A stretch of 64,000 bases of DNA from CAWIVH01 sp963839475 (GTDB lineage: Bacteria > Acidobacteriota > UBA6911). The translations under genes and the position numbers were made by a program. Shown here one piece after another: positions 26,285 to 35,707 of this stretch. The notes under the pieces were generated by a model that did not search any database, was not told where the DNA came from, and worked only from the letters and a program-made list of their open reading frames with translations. Positions within the stretch are counted from its first letter, which is position 1. Each line of letters opens with the position of its first letter. The stretch is from the NCBI GenBank assembly GCA_963839475.1, contig CAWIVH010000020.1, positions 186,001-250,000 on the forward strand, read 5' to 3'.

Positions 26285-28129
26285 TTAATCCTGCAGCTTA
26301 TCCCACCAGGTCTTCTTTAGGATAAGGGTGGTGATCAGAATCACCCCAACAGCAACCATTATGTTCCATTTGGCCTGGAGGACGATATACATCGGGAGCG
26401 CCACGATGGCAGTCTGCCATACCACTCCGATGAGCACGTTGATACAGTCCTTCCGGAATTCCGTGCGTCGGGGGAAATTGGGGTTTTCAGCGAGCACCCT
26501 GGCCCGGATCGGGCCCCAGAATCCCCAGGGGCGAACGCGAGTGTAAAAGCGCATCAGGAGATCATCATCTTCAGGCTCGGTCAGAAGGCTTCCCAGCACG
26601 CAGCCCACCAGCGAAACTGCCAGGATATAAGGGAATGAACTCAGGGCGTGAGGCATGAAAAGGGCACCCTCTACCACTTTCGACTGCGCAAATGGAAGCA
26701 GGGGAATGACAAGCGCGCCCCCAATGCCCGCGACCATGCCCCAGAAATAACCGTATCCGTTAAATCGCCACCAGTACCATTTCAGGACATTGGCCGCAAC
26801 ATATCCGCCCCAGAGGGCCGCAGTAATCCACTGCACCACCGAATCGATGCTCTGGACCACAAATCCGAACGAAATCCCGATGGCTACCACAGCGAAAGAG
26901 GCGATGTAACTGATCCTGACATACTTCCTGGGGCTGTCATTCGGGTTGATGAAACGCTTGTAGATGTCGTTGACGATGTAAGCTGGCGCCGCATTGACCG
27001 TCGCGGCAAAATTGGACATAAAGGCGGACAGCAGCCCTGCGATCAGCAAACCCAGGATTCCGACCGGGACAAACCGGGCAAGTGCATAGGGCAGGATCTT
27101 CTCAAAATCGATCTTGTCTCCCATCGCCACGATCTCAGTCCTGAAATAGACGATCGACAACACGGTCAAGCCCATGATCATGAGATAGCGCGGGAAATAG
27201 AGAACGACATTGACGAAACCGCTCATTTTGGCGGCATCCTTGGGGCTCCTCGTCGCCAGAATCCGTTGCATGTCGTAATTAGGGGCGGGGCCCGCCATGC
27301 TGACCAGCACTCCTTTGAACGTCATCATCATGAAGAAGGCGCTGAAATAAAAATACCCGCCGTTTTGTATCTGCACGTGCACCGAATCAATGATCCCGTT
27401 CCAATTGAGGTCGACCAGACGGGAGCCGAAGAAGATATCGCCCCAACCGGAAGGGACGTTGGCGGCGACCTTCTCCGCCGAGACCTTTCCCATGGCGATA
27501 ATACCGATCACCACCGAGGCCACGCTCAGAATCAGAAATTGGATGACCTCAGTGATGACGACACTGAACATCCCTCCTTTGACGACGTAAAAGGTCGTGA
27601 TTCCCATGAGGCAAAGGGCGTAAAGATTCGAATTGGTATTTGGATCCGCGTTCAGCTTCCAGGGAAGGAAGTTGTCGGCAAATTTCCCTATACCTTTGAA
27701 TCCGTAGGCCAGGAACCCGATTACGCTGACGAGGGCGAAAACCACGACGACGATGTGGGCAAGCTTTGCGCCTTTCCCCTCCCCGAACCGGGTCTTGATC
27801 CATTCTGCGCCGGTCATGACGTTGGAACGCCTCAGCCAGACGGAAAGGTACATCATCAGAAAGATCTGGTTGAATACGGGCCACGCCCACGGAAGCCATA
27901 CGCTTTTCATCCCGTAAATGAAAGCCAGCATCACAAGCCACATCGTTCCCGCAATATCGAACATACCCGAAGCATTGGATACGCCGAGAAAATACCAGGG
28001 AAGAGTGTTGCCTCCGAGAAAATAGGCCTGGATATCCCTGGATGCCCGATTTGAAACCCACCATCCGACTGCGATGGAAATCAGGAGATAAAGCAGGATG
28101 ATGACGATATCGATCAGGTGATAGTTCAT
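26285..28129 (-). CDS. Sodium:solute symporter family transporter
   Basis: A 614-residue polytopic membrane protein with about 13-14 helices. The first helix reads IDIVIILLYLLISIAVGWWVS and is followed by the family-typical loop FLGGNTLPWYFLGVSN. The region LLIAGLLSAFMSNFAATVNAAPAYIVNDIYKRF contains the SSS signature that includes the sodium site. Given the neighbours GlgX and a sugar-type TIM barrel, a sugar or related solute is a reasonable guess for the cargo, but this is context only. The ribosome binding site is weak; the stop of GlgX lies 28 bp upstream, so the pair is likely cotranscribed. Confidence 0.9.
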   Translation of the reverse strand: MNYHLIDIVIILLYLLISIAVGWWVSNRASRDIQAYFLGGNTLPWYFLGVSNASGMFDIAGTMWLVMLAFIYGMKSVWLPWAWPVFNQIFLMMYLSVWLRRSNVMTGAEWIKTRFGEGKGAKLAHIVVVVFALVSVIGFLAYGFKGIGKFADNFLPWKLNADPNTNSNLYALCLMGITTFYVVKGGMFSVVITEVIQFLILSVASVVIGIIAMGKVSAEKVAANVPSGWGDIFFGSRLVDLNWNGIIDSVHVQIQNGGYFYFSAFFMMMTFKGVLVSMAGPAPNYDMQRILATRSPKDAAKMSGFVNVVLYFPRYLMIMGLTVLSIVYFRTEIVAMGDKIDFEKILPYALARFVPVGILGLLIAGLLSAFMSNFAATVNAAPAYIVNDIYKRFINPNDSPRKYVRISYIASFAVVAIGISFGFVVQSIDSVVQWITAALWGGYVAANVLKWYWWRFNGYGYFWGMVAGIGGALVIPLLPFAQSKVVEGALFMPHALSSFPYILAVSLVGCVLGSLLTEPEDDDLLMRFYTRVRPWGFWGPIRARVLAENPNFPRRTEFRKDCINVLIGVVWQTAIVALPMYIVLQAKWNIMVAVGVILITTLILKKTWWDKLQD

Positions 28130-28157
28130 AGCGACCCGCGTCTATGGATGACTCTGT

Positions 28158-30293
28158 TCAGTTCGCCAACAACACGACCGTGCTTCGAGGATTGGCGAGG
28201 TAGTAGCCCGGGGGATCCAGTGGAATCTCATGTCCCGGTTCGCAGAACTCCTCCCCTGCGGGCAGACTCGTATCCATGACCCGACGCCATAGCAGGCCCT
28301 CCGGCAATGGCGGGATCTGAACAGTCTGCAAACAGGAATCACCATTGAATATCAGGAAGATCCGGTATTCCCCCAGGTCGGACGGTTCCTCGCTGCCATC
28401 CAGCATGTAGCAGAGAGTGCGCAGCTCGGGATCATCCCAGCGGGGGCGGTCGAGATTGACCCCGAACCAGGTTATGTCGGGGACATCATCGCGATCGAGA
28501 TCGCATCCGCTGAAAAACTTTCTTCTCTGCAGGATCGTGCAGCAGCGGGTAAGCGCAATGGCCTGCCTCACAAACTCCACCGCCCAGCTATTTTTTTCGG
28601 CATCGCTCCAGTCGAACCATGAGATGGGGTTGTCCTGGCAATAAGCATTGTTGTTCCCGAACTGTGTCCTGAGGAACTCGTCGCCGCCTAAAAACATCGG
28701 CGTGCCGGCTGCGAATAGCAGCGCGCACAGGTGATTCTGCGCAACCTGTTTTCGCAGCTGAAGCACGGAAGGATTGGATGTGCTCCCTTCTTCGCCACAA
28801 TTCCAGGAATTGTTGTCGTCGGTGCCGTCCCGGTTCCCCTCGAGGTTTGCTTCGTTGTGTTTCCCGTTGTACGAGACGAGGTCATTGAGAGTAAAGCCGT
28901 CGTGGCACGTCACGAAGTTGATGCTGTTATACGCAGATCTTCCGTCATCGCCATAGAGATCCGAGGAGCCCGTCAGGCGGGACGCCAACTCGCGCACCTG
29001 GCCCGGAACGCCGACGCCGAATTTGCGCACCACGTCGCGGAAGCGGCCATTCCATTCCGACCAGTCCACCGGGAAATTCCCGACCTGGTAGGTTCCCAGG
29101 TCCCACGGCTCGGCAATCAGCTTTACACGGCTTAAAACCGGATCCTGAGAGACCACATCAAAGAAAGATGCGGAGGTGCGGAACATCCCATCTTCCCGGC
29201 CCAGAACCGAAGCCAGGTCAAAGCGAAAGCCATCGACCTGCATCGTCTCCACCCAGTAGCGCAACGAATCCATGACCATTCGAATAACATGGGGATTTCC
29301 CAGATTCAGACTGTTGCCGCAGCCGGTCCAGTTCATGTAATAGCGGCCGGGTTCTCTTCCAGAACCTGTCAGGCAGTAGTAAGTGGGGTTGTCGATACCT
29401 CGAAATGATAGGGTCGGCCCCATTTCGTTCCCTTCTGCCGTATGGTTATAAACGACATCCAGGATAACCTCAATTCCGACCCGATGCAGTTCACGGACCA
29501 TGGTTTTGAATTCGTCTACCTGGCAACCTGGCCGGGTGAGCGACCCATAGGAAGACTCCGGCGCAAAAAAACCAAGGGTGTTGTATCCCCAGTAGTTGGA
29601 CAAACCCTTCTCGCGCAGAAAGTCCTCTGTGTAGGACTCCTGAATCGGAAGCAGTTCCACCGCATTGATGCCGAGTTTCCGGAGGTAAGGGATCTTTTCG
29701 ATGAATCCGAGATAGGTTCCGGGATTGTTCACCCTGGATGAAGGATGTGCCGTAAAGCCCTTAACATGAGCTTCATAAATGATCAGTTTCTCGAGCGGCA
29801 AATTGGGGCGGCCAATCCCTTCCCAATCAAATCGATCCTCGATCACGATCGATTTGGGGACAACACTGCAGTTGTCTCTCATATCGCGCGATAGGTCCTT
29901 GTCCGGCGACGAGGGATCGTAGGCCAACAGGAGATTGTCCAGGTTGACGGCCTTGCGATCGAGGGCCTTGGCATAAGGATCAATCAGGGCTTTGCATTCG
30001 TTGAATCGGAGTCCACGCGACGGATCGGATGGACCGTTGATGCGATAGGCATAATGTTGTCCGGGGCCGATCCCGAAGACGAAGGTGTGCCATATAAAGC
30101 GGCTCCTGTTTTCAAGCCGGATGATATCGGTTGGATCGCCATCAGGATCCTCGAACAGCAGCAGGTAAACTTCAGCGGCATTGCGCGAAAAGAGGGCGAA
30201 ATTGATCCCATCACGGTAGGGCGTAGCACCCAGGGGGTACTCCGACCCGGGCCCGGCAGATCTTGAAATGCGAGTAACTGGCTTGGTGCTCAT
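28158..30293 (-). CDS. glgX: Glycogen debranching enzyme (isoamylase-type, GH13)
   Basis: 711 residues. The N-terminal CBM48-like domain has YPLGATPYRDGINFALFSRNA. The GH13 barrel carries VIYEAHVKGFT-like conserved regions, the nucleophile in GFRFDLASVLG, the acid/base Glu in LIAEPWDLG and the transition-state Asp near NFVTCHDGFTLNDLVSYN. The WNCGEEG segment is typical of GlgX/TreX. It hydrolyses alpha-1,6 branches of glycogen. I chose the ATG at 30293 because the family N-terminus begins there; a longer in-frame start at 30419 would overlap the upstream gene. No clear Shine-Dalgarno was found for either. The symporter follows at 28 bp. Confidence 0.92.
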   Translation of the reverse strand: MSTKPVTRISRSAGPGSEYPLGATPYRDGINFALFSRNAAEVYLLLFEDPDGDPTDIIRLENRSRFIWHTFVFGIGPGQHYAYRINGPSDPSRGLRFNECKALIDPYAKALDRKAVNLDNLLLAYDPSSPDKDLSRDMRDNCSVVPKSIVIEDRFDWEGIGRPNLPLEKLIIYEAHVKGFTAHPSSRVNNPGTYLGFIEKIPYLRKLGINAVELLPIQESYTEDFLREKGLSNYWGYNTLGFFAPESSYGSLTRPGCQVDEFKTMVRELHRVGIEVILDVVYNHTAEGNEMGPTLSFRGIDNPTYYCLTGSGREPGRYYMNWTGCGNSLNLGNPHVIRMVMDSLRYWVETMQVDGFRFDLASVLGREDGMFRTSASFFDVVSQDPVLSRVKLIAEPWDLGTYQVGNFPVDWSEWNGRFRDVVRKFGVGVPGQVRELASRLTGSSDLYGDDGRSAYNSINFVTCHDGFTLNDLVSYNGKHNEANLEGNRDGTDDNNSWNCGEEGSTSNPSVLQLRKQVAQNHLCALLFAAGTPMFLGGDEFLRTQFGNNNAYCQDNPISWFDWSDAEKNSWAVEFVRQAIALTRCCTILQRRKFFSGCDLDRDDVPDITWFGVNLDRPRWDDPELRTLCYMLDGSEEPSDLGEYRIFLIFNGDSCLQTVQIPPLPEGLLWRRVMDTSLPAGEEFCEPGHEIPLDPPGYYLANPRSTVVLLAN

Positions 30294-30376
30294 GGGATGT
30301 GCCGCAGGATAGGGGATTCTTTCCTCCGAAACAAGTGAATAGGAGGATAGGCCTGTGTAATTGGCCCAAAGCTCTG

Positions 30377-31462
30377 TCAGGTACGCCACTTTACGCCGAG
30401 GTCCAGCTCCTTGCGGCAATATTCGAGGCTCTGTTCCATGTGGGCCATCTGCTGCACCTTCAGCGAATCCATGTAGCGGTCGCGAACCTCAGGCAGGTCG
30501 GCCATGAGGTGCGGCTTGTTCCACGGCCGGCCCCGCTTGGCCAGCGCCAGGAATCGGGCGAAATCGCGGGAGCGCGCCTGGGGAAACCACCGGGTCCAAA
30601 ATTCTTCACCAAAAACCGGCAAAACGACCGGTGGACGGGCTGTGATCGGCTTGCAGTATACAAAAACATCCTTTGGAATCAGTTCTGCCGCGCGCGCGAT
30701 CAGCGCCTTGAAATCTACCGTACCCTCGCCGAGCGGCACCCATTGAACGGCGATGCCGTCAGGGTGCTCATAAACGACGGAATCGCGCAGGTGAAAAGTA
30801 ACCGCATATGGCCCCAGCTCTTCGACGGTGGTCATCGGATCCTCGGCGACAAAGACCGGATTCCCTGTATCGAGATACGATCCAACGAACTCCTTGCCGG
30901 CTGCCTCAATGACCTGCCGCGTCCGCCACGCTTGCACATCCTTGTGGTTCTCAACGCCAATCTTGATGTTCGCATCCATCGCCTCCGATCGCGCCGCCTT
31001 GAGAATCTGCGCCACCGTTTCCAAATGTCCCTCCAGCGGACCATCGGGCATCGAATAGCGGTCGCTGGCGATGAGGGTTCGGACCATCGGGGCCCCCATG
31101 GCACGGGCTCGGGCAATATTCTTTTTAAGTAGTTCGATCGAGTTCGGAATCCCCTCGCGGCTTCTGGGCAGCAGGGCACTGCCGCCCGTCTCGATCCGGA
31201 GCTGCGCCTCCTTCGCCCAGGCACGAACTTCCTTCCAGTGCGCGGGATCCATAACGCCGGGGTCCAGCGAATCCTGGAGAAAGATCGCATCCAGCCTATG
31301 CTGGATGACCCAGTCGAAAAGCTGACGGTCGTTCATCCGCCAGAAACGCAGGCAGTAGGTATTGATCCCCAGGGACCATCGCCGGGCAGCGGCATTGGCA
31401 GCGATCGCGGCCGGCACGGCCAGGGCGGATCGAAGGAAATCGCGGCGGGCTAGCATCATCAT
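30377..31462 (-). CDS. Exported sugar phosphate isomerase/epimerase-like TIM-barrel protein
   Basis: 361 residues. The N-terminus MMMLARRDFLRSALAVPAA is a twin-arginine-like signal. The rest is a xylose-isomerase-like AP-endonuclease-2-type barrel: WSLGINTYCLRFW at the start, KIGVENHKDVQAW carrying a metal-binding Glu, GSYLDTGNPVF, and VTFHLRDSVV with a metal-ligand His. Exported members are thought to isomerise or epimerise keto sugars, often beside Gfo/Idh oxidoreductases. I chose the ATG at 31462, preceded by GGAG; the open frame begins at 31573. It heads the operon with GlgX and the symporter. Confidence 0.8.
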   Translation of the reverse strand: MMMLARRDFLRSALAVPAAIAANAAARRWSLGINTYCLRFWRMNDRQLFDWVIQHRLDAIFLQDSLDPGVMDPAHWKEVRAWAKEAQLRIETGGSALLPRSREGIPNSIELLKKNIARARAMGAPMVRTLIASDRYSMPDGPLEGHLETVAQILKAARSEAMDANIKIGVENHKDVQAWRTRQVIEAAGKEFVGSYLDTGNPVFVAEDPMTTVEELGPYAVTFHLRDSVVYEHPDGIAVQWVPLGEGTVDFKALIARAAELIPKDVFVYCKPITARPPVVLPVFGEEFWTRWFPQARSRDFARFLALAKRGRPWNKPHLMADLPEVRDRYMDSLKVQQMAHMEQSLEYCRKELDLGVKWRT

Positions 31463-31556
31463 GAAAGCAGCTCCGGCATCATCCCAAAAATTCTCGAAGG
31501 CGCTGAAGGGCACCTGCAGGATACTATTAAATAGCCCTAACGGCATCATGACATTT

Positions 31557-31585
31557 GTGACACGAGCCGGCACCCAGCATACAAT
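31557..31585 (+). promoter_or_regulatory. Sigma-70-type promoter of pilT
   Basis: GTGACA (-35) and TACAAT (-10), each one mismatch from consensus, are spaced exactly 17 bp apart. The -10 lies 26 bp before the pilT ATG, and GAGGTG lies between them. Confidence 0.65.
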
Positions 31586-31610
31586 AGGATAGCCGGAAGT
31601 GAGGTGAACG

Positions 31611-32711
31611 ATGGAGTCCCTGATAGAGTTCTTTCAAAAAGTACTGGCTCGAGCTGTGCAGGTCAAAGCCTCGGATATCCATCTGAGCGTCGGCTCTCCA
31701 TGGAAGTACAGGCTCGACGGCCATATTACATCGCTCAAAACCAAACCGCTTGAGGCCGGCGAGATCGAAGCCATCGTCCGACACATTCTGCTGAAGACCA
31801 GCAGCTATACCCCCGAATCGGTCGATGGCGCTATCGCCACCATGCATGACTTCGACTGTTCCTACTCCCTGCCGGGCGTTTCCCGTTTCAGGGTCAACAT
31901 CTGCCGCCAGAGGGGATCTTTTTCAGTTGTGCTGCGGATTGTCTCGTTTCTCATCCCGTCGATCGAGGAGCTGGAGCTCCCGGAAGTGATCAAAGACATC
32001 GCGATGGAGGAGAGAGGACTCATCCTGGTTACGGGTATTACCGGCGCAGGAAAGTCGACCACGCTGGCAGCCATGATAAACCTGATAAACCAGACCAAGC
32101 CCTGCAAAATAATCACCATCGAGGATCCGATCGAGTTCCTCCACAGGGAGATCAAATCCTCGATTATCCAGAGGGAGGTGGGGTCGGACACCGAGAGTTT
32201 CGCCATAGCCCTTCGGGGCGCCCTCAGACAGGATCCTGACGTCATCCTCGTCGGGGAAATGAGGGATACCATCACTATCGAAACGGCGCTGAAGGCAGCT
32301 GAAACGGGACATCTGGTCCTATCGACACTTCACACCATGGATGCCTCCAAGACCATCCAGCGCATCATCAGCGCATTCGATTTGGGTGAACAGCAGACGA
32401 TACGGATGAGACTCGCAGATGCCTTAAAGGCAGCTATTTCCCAAAGACTGCTGAGGAAAAAGGACGGCACGGGCCGTATTGCCGTTCTGGAAGTGTTGCG
32501 GAACACTCTCGCCATCAAGGATTGTATTGAGAATCCTGAAAAAACAGGAAACATCATGGATTTCATGGCCTCGGGCGGAGATTCCTACGGCATGCAGACT
32601 TTCGACCAGCACCTGATGTCGCTTTTCAAGAAGGACATCATTGATTTGGCGACGGCCAGGGCGGCGGCAACAAGCCCGGCAGATTTTGAAAGAAACATCA
32701 TCTTCGCTTGA
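31611..32711 (+). CDS. pilT: Type IV pilus retraction ATPase PilT
   Basis: 366 residues, full family length. The N-terminal PAS-like domain begins with VKASDIHLSVGSPWKYRLDG. The ATPase core has Walker A GITGAGKST (142-150), the Asp box EDPIEF, Walker B DVILVGEMRD and the His box LSTLHTMDASKTIQRI. It powers pilus disassembly for twitching motility and DNA uptake. Its last residues diverge from the AIRNLIRE motif that PilT retraction needs, so a PilU-like role is possible. No other pilus gene is in the window. It has its own promoter, so it is probably monocistronic. Confidence 0.92.
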   Translation: MESLIEFFQKVLARAVQVKASDIHLSVGSPWKYRLDGHITSLKTKPLEAGEIEAIVRHILLKTSSYTPESVDGAIATMHDFDCSYSLPGVSRFRVNICRQRGSFSVVLRIVSFLIPSIEELELPEVIKDIAMEERGLILVTGITGAGKSTTLAAMINLINQTKPCKIITIEDPIEFLHREIKSSIIQREVGSDTESFAIALRGALRQDPDVILVGEMRDTITIETALKAAETGHLVLSTLHTMDASKTIQRIISAFDLGEQQTIRMRLADALKAAISQRLLRKKDGTGRIAVLEVLRNTLAIKDCIENPEKTGNIMDFMASGGDSYGMQTFDQHLMSLFKKDIIDLATARAAATSPADFERNIIFA

Positions 32712-32794
32712 AGATCCGGCGAGCATTCATGCCGGTCATCGCGGCACTTCTGAGCCAGAGTTGCCGGAACTGCATCCAGGGATGGAACCTGGTT

Positions 32795-32832
32795 ATTGGC
32801 AATATATCTCTTTTTTGAATTGGCAAAATATC
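32795..32832 (+). repeat. Direct repeat in the pilT-GYD gap
   Basis: ATTGGCAATATATC at 32795-32808 and ATTGGCAAAATATC at 32819-32832 match in 13 of 14 bases with a 24-bp period. They lie downstream of two convergent genes, with no gene between. Confidence 0.4.
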
Positions 32833-32926
32833 GACAATTCACCAGAGGGAATCGCCCCTCGGGGAACGGGCAGGCTTCGCCTATTTGGATGAAATGCTTG
32901 GAAAACGAAATACTTAAATCAGACTT

Positions 32927-33247
32927 TTACTGGCCGGGAGCGCGATAGGGAACGGCTTTTTTGGTGGCTTCATCCATCTCAGCAGCTGTGAGAAGAACTG
33001 TGGTATTGGCGGTGACCACTCCGCTGGCGTTAATGGCCAGCGAAGCTGCGGCCACGCTCACATTATCCGGCAGGTCGATAAGGACAATCGCATCGGCCGT
33101 CCCGAAGGCGAAATAAAAGGCCTCCACTTTGCCGCCTGCAGCTTTAATCGCTTTCACCGCGGCATCACGGCGCCTGGTTCCACCCTCGGCAATCAATCCC
33201 TTCGTGCCTTCGGCCGTATACGACGCGTGCAACAGAAACTTCGCCAT
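32927..33247 (-). CDS. GYD domain protein
   Basis: A small cytosolic protein of 106 residues. It opens KFLLHASYTAEGTKGLI and contains the family core AAGGKVEAFYFAFGTADAIV, followed by NASGVVTANTTVLLT. GYD proteins form ferredoxin-fold dimers of unknown function. GAGGGGGG lies just upstream of the ATG. Nothing in its neighbourhood suggests a pathway; it is convergent with pilT and 141 bp after the second cyclase gene. Confidence 0.82.
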   Translation of the reverse strand: MAKFLLHASYTAEGTKGLIAEGGTRRRDAAVKAIKAAGGKVEAFYFAFGTADAIVLIDLPDNVSVAAASLAINASGVVTANTTVLLTAAEMDEATKKAVPYRAPGQ

Positions 33248-33388
33248 GCTACCCCCCTCAATTGTTTTTCCTGGATTTGCAGTTTTACCCGATGCTTAAC
33301 AATAGCGCGGGAGAAAGCGGAATGCAATGGATTGAAGGACGCGAGCGCTGCCTCAGATGCGCGCTGCATTGCCGGAGGGCTGCAATGC

Positions 33389-35707
33389 CTACTTGCTTTT
33401 CATCACCCAGATTCCATCCCAGGGAGCGGACGGGGGATTATCACGGAGGTAGGTGCAGCGCTCTATATATTTCCGAGAAAGCGGGTCGCCGGGGTGGAGT
33501 TCCAGGGCGGCTCTGAATGCGTCGATCGCCTTTTCCCAGTTTCCTTTGCGATAGTGGGCAAGCCCGGTTCTGAATGAGCTCACGACATCGGCGATGTTGG
33601 GGAAGGTTTCTTCAGTGTGATAATCAAGCACCTCGTAAATAGCTATCGGCTCAGTTTTCCCTTTGACTACAACCCAGTCGACTTCGCGCATCCGGTAGGT
33701 CCCGCGAAGCTTCCGATAGGTATTCTGGCTGATCAGGATCCTGCACGAATATTGTTTGCAGGCCCCTTCCAGGCGCGACGCCAGGTTCACGCCATCCCCG
33801 ATGATGGTGTAGTCCATCCGCTTGGGGGATCCTATGTTCCCCGAAACCACACTGTCGGTGTTCAGACCGATTCCCATATCGAGGGGTTTCAGCCCGCCTG
33901 CGACGCGGCCGGCATTCCAGCGCCGGAGCTCCGACATCATGCCGATGGCAGCGCGCACGGCCCGATCCTCATCATCATCGTGCGGCACGGGGAGGCCGAA
34001 AACCGCCATGATGGCATCGCCGATGAATTTATCGAGCATGCCCCCCTGCTTCTGAATGCATTCCACCATAATGGTGAAATAATCATTCAGGAGCTTGACG
34101 GTCTGGTGAGCCCCGATTTCTTCCGTGACGGAGGTGAAGTCACGGATATCCGAGAACAGGACGGTGGCAGTCACGCTTTTGCCGCCCAGGACCTCCTCCC
34201 CGCCTGCAAGCAGCTGATCGGCAAGGCCCGGATCCATGTAACGAGACATGGTTGATTTCATCCGTTTTTCGGAACTGATGTCTTCAATCATGATCATTGT
34301 GCCAAGCCGTTTCTTTTCTTTTTCTCCCCCCTTCTCACCGGACATCAATGGGAGCAGTGTCAGATTGGCGGAGACCACATCCCCTCCTACCGACAGCGTG
34401 GCATCCATCACGATGTCGGATTTCAGGGTTTGCCCCACAGCCTTGATCTTTTCCGCGATCCATTGGTTGTTGTCCGTGAAAAACTCCTGGGCGGTTTTTC
34501 CCTGGATCTGCCCGGGTGAGACCCGCAGGATGCGCAGGCCGGCATCGTTGCAGGTAACTACGCGCCCCTCCTCGTTGAGAGTGACCACGCCGTTCGACAT
34601 CGATTCGAGCATGCTCTCGTTGTAATTTTTCATGTTCTGGACATCGTCGAACAGTTTGGCGTTTTCCAGGCTGATAGCCAGCTGGGCCGTGAACGCCTTC
34701 AACCGGCTCTCATCCTCCTTTGTGAATGCGCCGCCTCGCCGGTTTAAAACTTGCGTCACCCCAATGACCTTTTCGTCCTTGTTGATGATCGGAATACACA
34801 GGATGGATCGGGTGAAAAAGCCGGTTCGCTTATCGAACGCCGGATTGAAACGGAGGTCCGCGTAGGCATAGGGGATGTTGATGGTTTGGCCGGACGTGTA
34901 CACGGCACCCGCAATCCCCATGTGGTCGGGCATCCGAATTTCACCGACCTTGTCTCCCATGGCAACTCGGGAAAAAAGCTCGTTGGTTTTGTCATCGTGA
35001 AGGAAAATTGTGCCGCGCTCCGCCTGCAGCATTCGCGTGGCCTCGTTCATGACCTTCGCCAGCATGGAACTCAGGTCGATTTCGGACGTGATTTCGGAAA
35101 CGACGTCCATGAACTTCATTTCCCGCTCGCGGGAGACTTTCATTTTTTCCACGAACTGGGTGCTGCGCAGAGTGATGGCGGTTTGCGTGCACATGGCTTC
35201 GAGCAGTCGCAGGTCTTCCTCGACAAAGGCTCCGCTTTTTTTGTTGAGCATTTGGAGGACCCCGATGATTTCGCCTTTGACTGTCCGAATCGGAGCACAG
35301 AGAATGCTGTGGGTAAGAAAGCCGGTTTCCAGATCCACCGCACGGTTGAAGCGGGAGTCGGAATAGGCATCGTGTATGATAACCCCCTGCCCGCTCCGGA
35401 ACACATGCCCGGCAATGCCGCTGTCATTCAAAATCCGGATTTCCCTGGTACGGGAGCCTTGCGCGATGCGGGAGTACAGCTCACCCGTCTGGTCGTCATT
35501 CAGGAACAGAGTGCCGCGTTCCGAGCCGGTTTCTCGAGCGCTGATTTCAACAATGGCGGCGAGCAGCTCATCGAGAGTCTCAATGGCGGCCACCTGGCGG
35601 GAAATCCCCAGAAGGAGTTCCATCTGGTGAATCTGTTTCTGCATATCGGCGGCGGCCCGGCGGCTCTCCGCCGGGAGATGCGCCTTGGACGATTTTTTGC
35701 TAGCCAT
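33389..35707 (-). CDS. GAF-GAF-PAS adenylate/guanylate cyclase with C-terminal TPR
   Basis: 772 residues, cytosolic. Domains in order: a short coiled coil, GAF 1 (about 30-190) and GAF 2 (210-370), each with a RFN...TGF.T.SIL block reminiscent of cyclic-nucleotide-binding GAF domains; a PAS domain (380-490); a class III cyclase (505-690) with metal Asp residues in LFSDIRDFTSVT and FIGDAIMAVFG; then a TPR unit KGNWEKAIDAFRAALELHPGDPLS. It should make a cyclic nucleotide under feedback or ligand control. Its ATG overlaps the end of the upstream coiled-coil gene by 8 bases, indicating coupled expression. It is the larger paralogue of the cyclase at 8762-10369. Confidence 0.88.
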   Translation of the reverse strand: MASKKSSKAHLPAESRRAAADMQKQIHQMELLLGISRQVAAIETLDELLAAIVEISARETGSERGTLFLNDDQTGELYSRIAQGSRTREIRILNDSGIAGHVFRSGQGVIIHDAYSDSRFNRAVDLETGFLTHSILCAPIRTVKGEIIGVLQMLNKKSGAFVEEDLRLLEAMCTQTAITLRSTQFVEKMKVSREREMKFMDVVSEITSEIDLSSMLAKVMNEATRMLQAERGTIFLHDDKTNELFSRVAMGDKVGEIRMPDHMGIAGAVYTSGQTINIPYAYADLRFNPAFDKRTGFFTRSILCIPIINKDEKVIGVTQVLNRRGGAFTKEDESRLKAFTAQLAISLENAKLFDDVQNMKNYNESMLESMSNGVVTLNEEGRVVTCNDAGLRILRVSPGQIQGKTAQEFFTDNNQWIAEKIKAVGQTLKSDIVMDATLSVGGDVVSANLTLLPLMSGEKGGEKEKKRLGTMIMIEDISSEKRMKSTMSRYMDPGLADQLLAGGEEVLGGKSVTATVLFSDIRDFTSVTEEIGAHQTVKLLNDYFTIMVECIQKQGGMLDKFIGDAIMAVFGLPVPHDDDEDRAVRAAIGMMSELRRWNAGRVAGGLKPLDMGIGLNTDSVVSGNIGSPKRMDYTIIGDGVNLASRLEGACKQYSCRILISQNTYRKLRGTYRMREVDWVVVKGKTEPIAIYEVLDYHTEETFPNIADVVSSFRTGLAHYRKGNWEKAIDAFRAALELHPGDPLSRKYIERCTYLRDNPPSAPWDGIWVMKSK

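Noticed and set aside
26648..28054. 468-codon open frame on the plus strand
   Set aside because: Antisense to the sodium symporter. Its predicted protein is His/Asp-rich low-complexity without any motif, while the minus frame gives a full SSS transporter.
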